This document shows positions 16,949 through 25,103 of a DNA stretch of 64,000 nt, piece by piece (position 1 is the first letter of the stretch; each line of letters begins with the position of its first letter). Origin of the DNA: Clostridia bacterium (GTDB lineage: Bacteria; Bacillota; Clostridia; Christensenellales; Borkfalkiaceae). The DNA is taken from NCBI GenBank assembly GCA_017445995.1, contig JAFSRT010000019.1:1-64000 (forward strand), in the 5' to 3' direction. The notes under the pieces are model-generated. The model did not search any database, was not told the origin of the DNA, and saw only the letters and a program-made list of their open reading frames with translations. Both the position numbers and the translations under genes were made by a program.

Positions 16949-18136
16949 TTATTTAAGCCAATCAGCAATATCAATAATCTTTACACCCTCATATTGATAC
17001 TCATCGTGACGGGTCCTCGCAATAATCATTTTAGGATAAGCGTCCTTGATGGCGAGAAGTGGCGTTACTTCCCGTTCAAACGTGTTAGGATCCGAAAGAT
17101 TGTCTGATACTTGTATATACAGTTTTTCGTTTCGCTTAATCGCCACAAAATCAATTTCTTTTTTATATAGCACTCCGACATAGACTTCATAACCGCGTCT
17201 TAAAAGTTCAATGGCGACGATATTTTCGAGCACTCTGCCATAATCAAGATTTTTCGTTCCGAGTTCGGCATATCTGAAGGTATGATCGCTCAAATAATAT
17301 TTGTCGTTGCTTGCAAGGTATTTTTTGCCTTTAATATCATATCTGCGCACTTTATAAAACGCAAAAGCATTGCAGAGATACTGCATATATTTCCCGATCG
17401 TCTTATGGTTGATCAAATCCTGATTGACGGTAAGGGTATCGGCGATATTACGCGCGGAAGTCAGGTTTGAAATATTATCCATCAGATAGTCTACAAGTCT
17501 ATCCATCAAATGTGGATTTTTGATATTGTATTTTTGCCGTATATCCCGAACAATCAGAGTATCAAAAACATCTTTTATATAGTCGTATTTGGATTCTGTA
17601 TCTTTATAAAGATATGAACCTGACATACCACCATCTTTCACGTAGTTTTCAAAAGAATCGTAGATATTTTGGCTACCGAAGTATGCAAGATATTCCTGAA
17701 ATGAAAACGGATAAACCTTAATTTCAAACGTCCTTCCCGTGAAAAGCGTAGCAAGGTCGGAGCTTAATAGAAAAGCATTTGAACCGGTAATATAAATATC
17801 GTATTTTTCTTCTGCGTGAAGGCTGTTGATCGTCAATTCAAAATTCGGGCATAATTGAACTTCGTCGATTAAAACGAAATTACTTTTTCCTTCAACGTAT
17901 GCGCTGTCGATATATTGATACAACGAGTGATAATCTTTTAAGTTTTCGTATTTTGCAAGGTTGAAATTTATATGAATGATATTCGATTCGGGAACACTTT
18001 TCAAAATATGCTCTTTGAAAGATTCCAGCAGTTTAGATTTTCCGCTACGGCGCACCCCCGTTATGACCTTAATATCGGGCGTACCTATCACGTTTTTCAT
18101 TTTTTCAAGATAGAATTCGCGTTCAATAAGTTTCAT
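16949..18136 (-). CDS. AAA_14 / DUF4143 family ATPase
   Basis: The start is ATG 18136, after CGAGGTGATATT; the reading from 18166 overlaps the promoter -10. The 395-aa protein has Walker A GVRRSGKS (27-34), Walker B FVLIDEVQL, the YITGSNAFLLS sensor region and a C-terminal DUF4143 part with IELLRRGYEVY...KEIDFVAI...YIQVS, a PD-(D/E)XK-like fold pattern. Such proteins are widespread, often scattered by transfer, and their function is not settled. The gene is a stand-alone unit with its own promoter and lies between two 33-base inverted repeats. Confidence 0.85.
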   Translation of the reverse strand: MKLIEREFYLEKMKNVIGTPDIKVITGVRRSGKSKLLESFKEHILKSVPESNIIHINFNLAKYENLKDYHSLYQYIDSAYVEGKSNFVLIDEVQLCPNFELTINSLHAEEKYDIYITGSNAFLLSSDLATLFTGRTFEIKVYPFSFQEYLAYFGSQNIYDSFENYVKDGGMSGSYLYKDTESKYDYIKDVFDTLIVRDIRQKYNIKNPHLMDRLVDYLMDNISNLTSARNIADTLTVNQDLINHKTIGKYMQYLCNAFAFYKVRRYDIKGKKYLASNDKYYLSDHTFRYAELGTKNLDYGRVLENIVAIELLRRGYEVYVGVLYKKEIDFVAIKRNEKLYIQVSDNLSDPNTFEREVTPLLAIKDAYPKMIIARTRHDEYQYEGVKIIDIADWLK

Positions 18137-18154
18137 AATATCACCTCGTTTATT

Positions 18155-18183
18155 ATTATACCACATTTACTTCCCAAAATCAA
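18155..18183 (-). promoter_or_regulatory. Sigma-A type promoter of the AAA_14 ATPase gene
   Basis: On the minus strand TTGATT (18178-18183) and TATAAT (18155-18160) are separated by 17 bases. The -35 and most of the spacer lie inside the right inverted repeat, so the repeat carries the promoter. The expected transcript start leaves only about 12 bases before the ATG, just enough for the ribosome binding site. Confidence 0.75.
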
Positions 18184-18214
18184 GTATAATTTAATAATGG
18201 GAAATTGTTTTATA
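18171..18214 (-). repeat. Right inverted repeat bracketing the AAA_14/DUF4143 gene
   Basis: This is the partner of the repeat at 16899-16942, in opposite orientation, with 28 of 33 inner positions identical. It contains TTCCCA ... TGGGAA and overlaps the ATPase promoter. No transposase gene lies between the two copies, and I could not define a target duplication. Confidence 0.7.
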
Positions 18215-18233
18215 AATAAAAATCAGATAAAAT

Positions 18234-18272
18234 GCAAAACAGGCATTTGGGGATCCCAAATGCCTGTTTTGC
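18234..18272. terminator. Strong bidirectional terminator-like inverted repeat
   Basis: Perfect 18-base arms (GCAAAACAGGCATTTGGG and its complement) flank a 3-base spacer. A-rich and T-rich arm ends allow termination in both directions. It would end the feo operon on the minus strand. It is also the last unusual structure before chromosomal genes, so it could mark the edge of the accessory region. Confidence 0.7.
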
Positions 18273-18372
18273 TTGACCGCTTGAAAGTGCAATTACCATT
18301 AAATTTTAGTTTTTCATAAAATCCCTAATGGAACAGCACTTTTGCCGTCTCTTTTTCTTATTTTATTGTTTT

Positions 18373-18534
18373 CTACCAGTCTTCTTTGATGTTGGTTTTA
18401 ATATCGTCGTAATACTCAAAATATTTTTCTTTATCGGGGACTATTCTTTCTTCGTTTAACTCTTCGGGAAAAAGTGCGTCTTCTTCCTTCTTCTCGCTTT
18501 CACGCATATAGTCGTACATTGATTTTTCCTGCAT
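18373..18534 (-). CDS. Small acidic 53-aa protein overlapping the feoB 3' end
   Basis: ATG 18534 follows AGAGGAAG and opens a 53-codon frame (MQEKSMYDYMRESEKKEED ... NIKEDW) ending at TAG 18373. It overlaps the last 79 bases of feoB in another frame. The product is acidic and rich in Glu, Asp and Tyr, with no membrane segment, and looks like real protein, whereas the feoB frame in the overlap is an Arg/Lys-rich run. No family recognised. It may be a small accessory of the iron transporter. Confidence 0.5.
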   Translation of the reverse strand: MQEKSMYDYMRESEKKEEDALFPEELNEERIVPDKEKYFEYYDDIKTNIKEDW

Positions 18535-20348
18535 TTATTTCTTCCTCTACAATTTCCGCATTGTCCTTTTTTTAAGGTCTTTACCGAAAAATAAATAAGT
18601 AATATAAGTATTATAGCAATAACGAGATAAAAAAGCAAGTTAATATAACTTTTAATAATAATTCCGAAAAGATTTATTATTAAAGCGAAAAAGTAAGCCG
18701 ATAGAAACTGAAAAAGTATCATAAAATAAAAATCTTTTCTATTAAGTTCGCCTTTTGCGGTTATTAAAGTGGCAATACAGGGCGGTGCAAGTTCGATAAA
18801 TATAAGAAAGGCAAACACTGAATACGCGCCGTTAAATAGTGCGCTATCGACAAAAACAACGCCAAGCGCCCCTATTATCGCTTCTTTTGCAAATATTCCC
18901 GAGATTATTGCGACGCTTACTTTCCAGTCGGCAAACCCGAGTGGATAAAAAATACCCTTTATTGTATTTCCGATTATATACAAAAAACTTTCTTCCCCGT
19001 TTTCGGTGTAGCCGTGAAAATTAAAAGAGTTAAGTAGCCACAGAAAAAAGGTTATAAGAAAAATGATACTGCCGACGCGCAAGAGAAAATCTTTCGTTTT
19101 CTCAATGAGAACGAAAAAGACGCTTTTAAAAGAAGGCAGACGGTAAACGGGCATTTCGAGAATAAATCCGCTATCGGTTTTCACCCCGTTTAATTTTTTT
19201 AAGATTACGCCGAAAAACAGTATTGCAATAATTCCTATAAAATAGAGTAAAGTCGCAATATAGGGTGAACCGTTAAAAAAAGTCTTTGCAAACCAGCCGT
19301 AAACAATCATTTTTGCGCTACACGGAATAAAAGGCGCGAGAAAAACGGTATTTTTTCTTTCGACGTCGTTCTCAATAGTTCGCGTCGATAAAACTGCGTT
19401 GACGTTGCAACCCGAAGCGATAACGAAAGGTATAACCGATTTACCGCTTAAACCGATATAGCGCATAGGTCTTTCGAAAATATAGGAAACCCGTGCCATA
19501 TACCCGCTTTCTTCGATAAGCGCAAGCAAAAAAAACATTATTATAATTTGCGGTAAAAAAGAAACTACGCTCCCTATTCCTTTAACGATAACCACGTCGA
19601 TTAAAGATATAAACCACCGTTTTATGCCGTAATTTTGTAGTTTTTTACCGAGATTTTCACCTAAACCCGTAATCAGCCCGTCAAGGTATTTCCCGAAAAA
19701 TCCACCCGTTTTAATTGACAGAAAATAGACCGAAAATATAACCGCCGCAAAAAAGAATAAACCGATTATCGGGCTTGTTAAAACTTTATCTATTTTCTCG
19801 GTTAAAGATATTTTATTTTCGCGTTTTATCGCCCTGTTTAAGTCGATATTCGGGTCGTAATCTTTACCGTATTTTGCCGATTTTGTGCAATCTATAAGTG
19901 TTTTTACGTTGATGTTTTTTCTTGCAGAAATAAAAATAAACTTCGCGTTAAACTTTTCTTCTAAATAGTTCTTGTCTATTTTAACGCCCTTTTTCTCCGT
20001 TTCGTCGCAAAAATTAACGGCATAAACTATCGGAATAGCGAGTTTTTTCAGTTCTTTAATTAAGGCGATATTCCTTTCTAAATTAAGCCCGTCGACAACA
20101 CCTATTATACAATCGATTTTATTATTTTTTATATAGTCTGAAACCACCTTTTCGTCGGGCGAAACGGCGTTTAACGAATATAGCCCCGGTAAATCGATTA
20201 TCGTGATACTTTTATCATATTTATAGGGTTTAACTTTCTCCTGAACGGTTACGCCGTTAAAATTGCCCGTGCGTTCGCGAGAGTTTGTTAAAAGATTGAA
20301 AAGCGTCGTTTTTCCGGAGTTTGGGTTGCCGATCAGCGCGATATTCAT
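18456..20348 (-). CDS. feoB: Ferrous iron transporter FeoB with C-terminal Cys-rich tail
   Basis: FeoB is the GTPase-gated membrane permease for Fe2+. The start at 20348 lies one base after the feoA stop; the reading from 20375 adds nine residues inside feoA. The G domain shows IGNPNSGKTTLFN near the N-terminus, DLPGLYSL and NFCDE. The membrane part has two gate regions, GCNVNAVLSTR and ELAPPCIATLI, with several transmembrane helices. After the last helix a further hydrophobic segment leads into CGNCRGRNKC, like the separate FeoB-associated Cys-rich membrane protein, so the two appear fused. The final 26 residues overlap a small ORF. The total is 630 aa. Confidence 0.93.
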   Translation of the reverse strand: MNIALIGNPNSGKTTLFNLLTNSRERTGNFNGVTVQEKVKPYKYDKSITIIDLPGLYSLNAVSPDEKVVSDYIKNNKIDCIIGVVDGLNLERNIALIKELKKLAIPIVYAVNFCDETEKKGVKIDKNYLEEKFNAKFIFISARKNINVKTLIDCTKSAKYGKDYDPNIDLNRAIKRENKISLTEKIDKVLTSPIIGLFFFAAVIFSVYFLSIKTGGFFGKYLDGLITGLGENLGKKLQNYGIKRWFISLIDVVIVKGIGSVVSFLPQIIIMFFLLALIEESGYMARVSYIFERPMRYIGLSGKSVIPFVIASGCNVNAVLSTRTIENDVERKNTVFLAPFIPCSAKMIVYGWFAKTFFNGSPYIATLLYFIGIIAILFFGVILKKLNGVKTDSGFILEMPVYRLPSFKSVFFVLIEKTKDFLLRVGSIIFLITFFLWLLNSFNFHGYTENGEESFLYIIGNTIKGIFYPLGFADWKVSVAIISGIFAKEAIIGALGVVFVDSALFNGAYSVFAFLIFIELAPPCIATLITAKGELNRKDFYFMILFQFLSAYFFALIINLFGIIIKSYINLLFYLVIAIILILLIYFSVKTLKKGQCGNCRGRNKCRKNQCTTICVKARRRKKTHFFPKS

Positions 20349-20349
20349 T

Positions 20350-20568
20350 TTATTCGACTTCAATTTTTTCGGCAATACTTTTGCCTACTGCAAGAAAGGT
20401 GTTATTAAAGGTAATCTCAACGGGTTCAAAAAAAGGCGAAAAGCCTATTACACGGACTTTTACCCCCTCCGTTAATCCGAGATTAAACAGCCGTTTTTTT
20501 ACCGCCACATTACACAAAACAGCCTTAACGACGGCTTCTTCGTTTTTATTTAAATCTTTTAACAACAT
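20350..20568 (-). CDS. feoA: FeoA, small SH3-like partner of FeoB
   Basis: This 72-aa protein has the FeoA pattern LLKDLNKNEEAVV, LFNLGLTEGVKVRVIGFSPF and IAEKIEV. It helps FeoB-dependent iron uptake in the cytoplasm. The gene is directly upstream of feoB. There is no visible ribosome binding site: the ATG lies inside a small inverted repeat (CATAGTATATTCTATG, 20566-20581). Expression could be low or depend on read-through from the ribosomal operon beyond the terminator at 20601. Confidence 0.92.
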   Translation of the reverse strand: MLLKDLNKNEEAVVKAVLCNVAVKKRLFNLGLTEGVKVRVIGFSPFFEPVEITFNNTFLAVGKSIAEKIEVE

Positions 20569-20600
20569 AGTATATTCTATGTGAAAAAATATTTAAAATG

Positions 20601-20629
20601 AAAAAATCGGCTTATTTTAAGCCGATTTT
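20601..20629 (-). terminator. Terminator after rplQ
   Basis: Perfect 12-base arms (AAAATCGGCTTA and complement) flank a TTT loop. On the minus strand the hairpin ends in a U-run, closing the S10-spc-alpha transcript 16 bases after the rplQ stop. Confidence 0.9.
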
Positions 20630-20644
20630 CGTTTGGTCTTTTAA

Positions 20645-21151
20645 TTAAACGAGTTCGATAATCGCAACTTGTGCTGCGTCGCCCTTTCTTAAACCGAGTT
20701 TATAAATTCTCGTGTATCCGCCACCTTGACCTTTTTCTTCTTTACGGGTAGCGTATTTAGGTGCGTATTCGTCGAAAAGTTTTTCGATAAGCGGATATTT
20801 GATTGCTTTCGTTCTCTTCTTAAAGTCCGCTTTACTTTCCTTAAAGCCTTTAACTTCCTGAATATCGTCAACCATAGACATAATCTTTCTTCTTGCGTTA
20901 AGTTTCTTTACTCCGTCTTTAACGAGAATCTTCTTGGTTTCTTTACCTTTTTCATCTTTTACGACAAGTTCCGTTTCCGCCGTATCAGTATAAGTGTTTA
21001 CTGCAAGAGTAATGATTTTTGAAACGTAAGACGCAAGTTCTTTAGCCCTTGCTTCGGTCGTTTCGATTTTGCCGTACCATAAAAGTGCAGATGCCTGATT
21101 TTTTAAGAGCGCAACTCTTTGTTTTGCGGTAACGCCTAATTTTCTTTCCAT
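20645..21151 (-). CDS. rplQ: 50S ribosomal protein L17, enlarged
   Basis: L17 binds 23S rRNA near the exit tunnel. The conserved blocks ETTEARAKELASYVSKIITLA, KKLNARRKIMS, LFDEYAPKYATR, GGYTRIYKLGLRKGDAA and IIELV are all present. At 168 aa it is longer than the usual 115 to 130, through two insertions (about residues 54-75 and 99-117), while the N-terminus starts directly at MERKLG and lacks some residues of the usual leader. It is the last gene of the cluster, 4 bases after rpoA. Confidence 0.95.
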   Translation of the reverse strand: MERKLGVTAKQRVALLKNQASALLWYGKIETTEARAKELASYVSKIITLAVNTYTDTAETELVVKDEKGKETKKILVKDGVKKLNARRKIMSMVDDIQEVKGFKESKADFKKRTKAIKYPLIEKLFDEYAPKYATRKEEKGQGGGYTRIYKLGLRKGDAAQVAIIELV

Positions 21152-21155
21152 TATT

Positions 21156-22109
21156 TTAGTCCTCCTTGTCCTTCAATTTAAGACCGTAACTTTCAATCTT
21201 TGCGATAACTTCGTCGAGAGATTTCTTGCCTAAATTGCGGACTTTAAGCATATCGTCTTCTGTTTTTTTCGTTAAATCTTCAACGGTGTGGATACCTGCT
21301 CTCTTTAAGCAGTTATACGAACGAACGGATAAATCCATTTCTTCTATCGTCATTTCCAAAATCTTGGTCTTTCTCTCTTCTTCAGGTTGAACGAGAATAC
21401 CGATATTACCAACGTCCGACAACGATACGAACATTCTTATATGTTCATCCATAATTTTCGCCGCGAGAGATACGATATCTCTACCCGAAAACGCACCGTT
21501 TGTCCATACTTCGAGAGTAAGTTTATCAAAATCTACGCTTTGACCTACACGCGTTGCAACGACGTTATAACTTACTTTCTTTACAGGTGTAAAGATACTG
21601 TCGATAGCGATAACGTCTATTACGTTAGACTTATGTTCTTCCGCACCCTGATAACCTCTGCCGTTGCCGATAGTAAGATCAAGGTCGATTTTCCCGCCTT
21701 CGTCTATCGTGCAGATGTAAAGGTCAGGATTTAATATTTCGATTTCAGCGTCGGTCGCGATATCGCCTGCTTTTACTACGCAAGGTCCTTCTTTATAAAG
21801 TTTTACCGTCTTTTCAAAATCGTTTTCAAGACTTGAAGACTTTATTACGACGCATTTTAAGTTAAGTATTATTTCCGTAACGTCTTCCTTTATCGCAGGA
21901 ACTGCGGAAAATTCGTGCTTAACGCCTAATTCTTCCGCAAACTTAATACTCTTTATCGCAGAACCCGGAAGGGCCGATAACAACAACCTTCTTAAAGCGT
22001 TGCCGAGTGTTAAGCCGAATCCCTTTTCCAAAGGTTCAACTACTATTTTTGCATAACTTCTATCTTCGTTTTCTTCCACTGCTATTTTTGGCATTTCAAT
22101 TTCCATCAT
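21156..22109 (-). CDS. rpoA: RNA polymerase alpha subunit
   Basis: The 317-aa alpha subunit scaffolds RNA polymerase assembly. The N-terminal domain shows FGLTLGNALRRLLLSALPGSAI, and the C-terminal DNA-binding domain shows LSVRSYNCLKRAGIHTVEDL with LGKKSLDEVI. ATG 22109 lies 9 nt after GGAGG; the adjacent ATG at 22106 is the alternative. It sits between rpsD and rplQ as usual, after a 121-base spacer that contains a possible hairpin. Confidence 0.97.
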   Translation of the reverse strand: MMEIEMPKIAVEENEDRSYAKIVVEPLEKGFGLTLGNALRRLLLSALPGSAIKSIKFAEELGVKHEFSAVPAIKEDVTEIILNLKCVVIKSSSLENDFEKTVKLYKEGPCVVKAGDIATDAEIEILNPDLYICTIDEGGKIDLDLTIGNGRGYQGAEEHKSNVIDVIAIDSIFTPVKKVSYNVVATRVGQSVDFDKLTLEVWTNGAFSGRDIVSLAAKIMDEHIRMFVSLSDVGNIGILVQPEEERKTKILEMTIEEMDLSVRSYNCLKRAGIHTVEDLTKKTEDDMLKVRNLGKKSLDEVIAKIESYGLKLKDKED

Positions 22110-22145
22110 AGAAAATATCCTCCTTAATAGTTTTGATATAAAGCA

Positions 22146-22195
22146 AACCGAGAATTCGTTTCAAAGTGTGGAAAACCTTGATTATCCCCTCGGTT
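22146..22195 (-). promoter_or_regulatory. Inverted repeat in the rpsD-rpoA spacer
   Basis: AACCGAG (22146-22152) and CTCGGTT (22189-22195) can pair across 36 bases on the transcript. The position in a 121-base gap of an otherwise tight operon suggests an RNA structure that adjusts rpoA expression; no family recognised. Confidence 0.35.
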
Positions 22196-22230
22196 AGCCC
22201 TATCAAAAAAACTTTTATTATTTTATTTAA

Positions 22231-22854
22231 TTATTTCGAATACAACTCGATAATCATGTGTTCGGCAATCTTGCTGTCGATATCTTCTCTCGTTGGATTT
22301 GCAAGGATTTTACCTTCAAGCGTTTCAGGGTTGAATTCTAACCATTTCGGCATCGTGCCTACTTTCATAGACTTGATTTCGGTAAAGAACTTATTGTCTC
22401 TCTTGTTTTCTTTAACGGCGATAACGTCGCCGACTTTAACGCAGTAAGACGCAATGTTTACCTTCTTGCCGTTTACGGTGAAATGTCCGTGCGTTACTAA
22501 CTGACGGGCTTGAGAACGCGACGCGCCGATACCCATTCTGTAAATAACGTTATCAAGTCTTCTTTCAAGAAGCGATAACATGTTTTCACCGGTAATACCT
22601 TTCATTCTGTCCGCTTTTTCGTAATACGTCCTGAACTGACCTTCTAAAACGCCGTATATTCTCTTACATTTCTGTTTTTCACGAAGTTGAAGACCATATT
22701 CTGATATTTTCTTCCTTGCCATACCGTGTTGACCCGGTGCGGTAGGACGTTTTTCAAACGCGCAAATACCCTTAAAACATCTTTCGCCTTTAAGGAATAA
22801 CTTTGTTCCTTCGCGTCTGCAAAGACGACATTTTGATTCTGTATATTTAGCCAT
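22231..22854 (-). CDS. rpsD: 30S ribosomal protein S4, zinc-binding form
   Basis: S4 (207 aa) nucleates assembly of the small subunit body. The N-terminus has the CRLC ... C ... C cysteine set of the zinc-containing form, and the S4 domain is clear ([37 protein letters not shown]). It follows rpsK by 14 bases. Confidence 0.97.
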   Translation of the reverse strand: MAKYTESKCRLCRREGTKLFLKGERCFKGICAFEKRPTAPGQHGMARKKISEYGLQLREKQKCKRIYGVLEGQFRTYYEKADRMKGITGENMLSLLERRLDNVIYRMGIGASRSQARQLVTHGHFTVNGKKVNIASYCVKVGDVIAVKENKRDNKFFTEIKSMKVGTMPKWLEFNPETLEGKILANPTREDIDSKIAEHMIIELYSK

Positions 22855-22868
22855 TTATCTTTCCTCCG

Positions 22869-23261
22869 TTATACTCTACGTTTTTTAGGTGGTCTGCATC
22901 CGTTGTGCGGAATAGGTGATACGTCCTGAATAAGCGTAACTTCCATATCGCAGTTTGCAAGCGCCCTTATCGCGGACTCTCTGCCTGCACCCGGACCTTT
23001 AACGTAAACTTCAACTTGACGCATTCCCATTTCTCTTGCAATCTTGCCTGCCGTTTCAGCAGCCTGTTGCGCTGCAAACGGTGTACTCTTTCTCGAACCC
23101 TTAAAGCCCAAAGCACCGGCACTCGACCAAGAAACGGTGTTGCCTTGCATATCCGTTATCGTAACGAGTGTGTTGTTAAAGGAAGCCTGTATATGAACTT
23201 GACCTTTATCTACTCTTTTAACTTCTTTACGTTTTTTAACGATTTTCTTTGTAGCAGCCAT
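22869..23261 (-). CDS. rpsK: 30S ribosomal protein S11
   Basis: This 130-aa protein has the S11 blocks [51 protein letters not shown] and the C-terminal [18 protein letters not shown]. It forms part of the platform of the small subunit. The gene lies in the alpha operon between rpsM and rpsD with 15-base gaps. Confidence 0.98.
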   Translation of the reverse strand: MAATKKIVKKRKEVKRVDKGQVHIQASFNNTLVTITDMQGNTVSWSSAGALGFKGSRKSTPFAAQQAAETAGKIAREMGMRQVEVYVKGPGAGRESAIRALANCDMEVTLIQDVSPIPHNGCRPPKKRRV

Positions 23262-23276
23262 TATTCATTAACCTCC

Positions 23277-23654
23277 TTATTTAGTTGCCGTCTTCTTCTT
23301 TGCGACGGTACGGCGAGGACCTTTTCTCGTTCTCGCGTTTCTTTTTGAACTTTGCCCACGAACAGGCAAGCCCTTTCTGTGGCGAACGCCCCTATAACAA
23401 CCTATTTCTTGAAGTCTTTTGATAGACAAACTTGTTTCGGTGCGTAAATCACCTTCTACACGAACGTTATGTTCGATATATTCTCTGAGTTTAGCGACAT
23501 CATTTTCAGTTAAGTCCTTAACTCTCGTATCAGGATTGATTCCTGTTTCTTTTATGATTTTCCTTGAAGTTGTTAAACCGATACCGTATATATAGGTAAG
23601 ACCGATTTCAACTCTTTTATTGTTAGGCAAATCAACGCCGGCTATACGTGCCAT
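23277..23654 (-). CDS. rpsM: 30S ribosomal protein S13
   Basis: This 125-aa head protein of the small subunit contacts tRNA and the large subunit. Visible signatures are [25 protein letters not shown] and [16 protein letters not shown], with a basic tail. The 142 bases before it, back to rpmJ, hold no gene, only a short GCCAC/GTGGC hairpin near 23774. Confidence 0.98.
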   Translation of the reverse strand: MARIAGVDLPNNKRVEIGLTYIYGIGLTTSRKIIKETGINPDTRVKDLTENDVAKLREYIEHNVRVEGDLRTETSLSIKRLQEIGCYRGVRHRKGLPVRGQSSKRNARTRKGPRRTVAKKKTATK

Positions 23655-23796
23655 TCTTAACTATTACCTCCGTTCTGTAATAAAAAATTGTATTATAATT
23701 TTTATGTTAATACTCAAATAACTTTTCGATTTGGAATGATTCTACTTCGTTTTTAAGCAGTTGTTTTCGTTTGCCACAAAAAGTGGCCGTTAGTTA

Positions 23797-23913
23797 TTAA
23801 CCCTGACGTTGTTTGTGGTTTTTGTTTTTAGGGCAAATAACCATAACTTTTCCGTTTCTCTTAATAACTTTGCATTTGTCACACATAGGTTTTACTGAAG
23901 GTCTAACTTTCAT
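23797..23913 (-). CDS. rpmJ: 50S ribosomal protein L36
   Basis: The 38-codon frame reads [17 protein letters not shown] then [21 protein letters not shown], the classic L36 with its zinc ligands (C11, C14, C27 and H33). It lies between infA and rpsM, 30 bases after infA, as in most Bacillota. Confidence 0.97.
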   Translation of the reverse strand: MKVRPSVKPMCDKCKVIKRNGKVMVICPKNKNHKQRQG

Positions 23914-23943
23914 TTTAATTCTCCTTTAGGATTTTGTTTCCGT

Positions 23944-24165
23944 TTAGTTCTTACTGCGCCAGATAATTCTGCCTTTCGTCAGGTCATACGGGCTCATTTC
24001 CAGTTTTACGCTGTCGCCGGGAATTATCTTTATATAGTGCATACGAAGTTTCCCTGAAATGTAAGCCGTTATTATATGTCCGTTTGAAAGTTTTACTTTG
24101 AAGTTTGCGTTAGGCAACGCTTCAACTATAACGCCCTCGGTTTCTATTACGTCGTCTTTCGACAC
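23944..24165 (-). CDS. infA: Translation initiation factor IF-1
   Basis: IF-1 (73 aa) blocks the ribosomal A site during initiation. The start is GTG 24165, 9 nt after GGAGG, giving a protein that opens (M)[18 protein letters not shown] and ends [13 protein letters not shown]. The longer reading from 24213 adds residues foreign to the family. It is the first gene after an internal promoter. Confidence 0.96.
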   Translation of the reverse strand: MSKDDVIETEGVIVEALPNANFKVKLSNGHIITAYISGKLRMHYIKIIPGDSVKLEMSPYDLTKGRIIWRSKN

Positions 24166-24218
24166 AAAACTATTCCTCCTTTTCGATATTTGAATAGACG
24201 CGCTATTCAGCATTTTAT

Positions 24219-24243
24219 CTGCAATAAATACCGTTTATTGCAG
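24219..24243 (-). promoter_or_regulatory. Stem-loop in the infA 5' leader
   Basis: A perfect 10-base inverted repeat (CTGCAATAAA, TACCG, TTTATTGCAG) lies in the roughly 100-base leader between the infA promoter and its GTG start. A smaller hairpin (AATAG/CTATT) follows. There is no U-run, so it is probably a leader structure. Confidence 0.5.
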
Positions 24244-24275
24244 ACTTATAATTAAAACTTTATTTTATCTTTACT

Positions 24276-24304
24276 ATTATATCTTTTTTTCGGTTTTCCG
24301 TCAA
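24276..24304 (-). promoter_or_regulatory. Internal promoter before infA
   Basis: TTGACG (24299-24304) and TATAAT (24276-24281) are 17 bases apart on the minus strand, within the 191-base gap between map and infA. This gives the infA-rpmJ-rpsM-rpsK-rpsD-rpoA-rplQ part its own transcription start. Confidence 0.8.
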
Positions 24305-24356
24305 ATATATTTTATATCTATATCGGAAAATCTTATTAAAAATATAACGATTTTTG

Positions 24357-25103
24357 CTATAAAGTGAGTATTTCAACCCCTTCGTCGGTTATCGCTACCG
24401 TATTTTCGTAATGAGCGGACGGACGCCTGTCTTTCGTTTTACACGTCCAACCGTCTCTTAAAAACTCTACTTGATAAGTTCCCGCGTTTATCATAGGTTC
24501 AACTGCGATTACCATGCCTTTTTTAAGGCGTATTCCCGTGCCTTTCTTTCCGTAGTTCGGAACGGACGGGTCTTCGTGCATTTCTCTGCCGATACCGTGT
24601 CCGACAAGCGCCCTTACTACCGAAAAACCGTTGTTTTCGGCGTGCGTCTGTATAGCGTAGCCTACGTCGCCGAGTGGCGTGCCGTCTTTAAGGTTTTCTA
24701 TTCCCTTAAAAAAGCACTCTTTGGTAACCTTTACGAGTTTTTCCTTTTCTTCGGAAACTTTACCGATAATAAACGTTCTTGCCGCGTCGCCCTGCCAACC
24801 GTTATAGATAACGCCGACGTCGATACTGACTATTTGCCCTTCTTTTACGATAATATCGTCGGAAGGTATTCCGTGAACTACCGTATCGTCGATTGACGCG
24901 CATATGGACGCGGGATAGCCCGCATAACCGAGAAATGAAGGTTCAGCCCCGCACGATTTAATAAAATCGTAAGCGATTTTGTCCAGGTCTTTTGTGGACA
25001 TGCCCACCCTTATTTCACGACCGATAAGGTCTAACACGTCTCTCGTAAGTTTTCCGCTTTCACGCATTTTCGCGATTTCAGCGTCCGATTTAATAGTAAT
25101 CAT
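24357..25103 (-). CDS. map: Type I methionine aminopeptidase
   Basis: This 248-aa enzyme removes the initiator methionine from new proteins. Metal-binding regions are visible: SIDVGVIYNGWQGDAARTF with both aspartates, GHGIGREMHEDPSVPNYG with the histidine, and VIAVEPMI and a late glutamate. It begins directly after the adk stop codon, in the secY-adk-map order. Confidence 0.97.
   Translation of the reverse strand: MITIKSDAEIAKMRESGKLTRDVLDLIGREIRVGMSTKDLDKIAYDFIKSCGAEPSFLGYAGYPASICASIDDTVVHGIPSDDIIVKEGQIVSIDVGVIYNGWQGDAARTFIIGKVSEEKEKLVKVTKECFFKGIENLKDGTPLGDVGYAIQTHAENNGFSVVRALVGHGIGREMHEDPSVPNYGKKGTGIRLKKGMVIAVEPMINAGTYQVEFLRDGWTCKTKDRRPSAHYENTVAITDEGVEILTL

Noticed and set aside
20689..20871. 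60-aa ORF inside rplQ
   Set aside because: Basic composition comes from reading the ribosomal gene in another frame.
24214..24356. KOW-type (L14e-like) gene often present between map and infA
   Set aside because: The gap contains only a promoter and hairpins; no ORF of suitable length.
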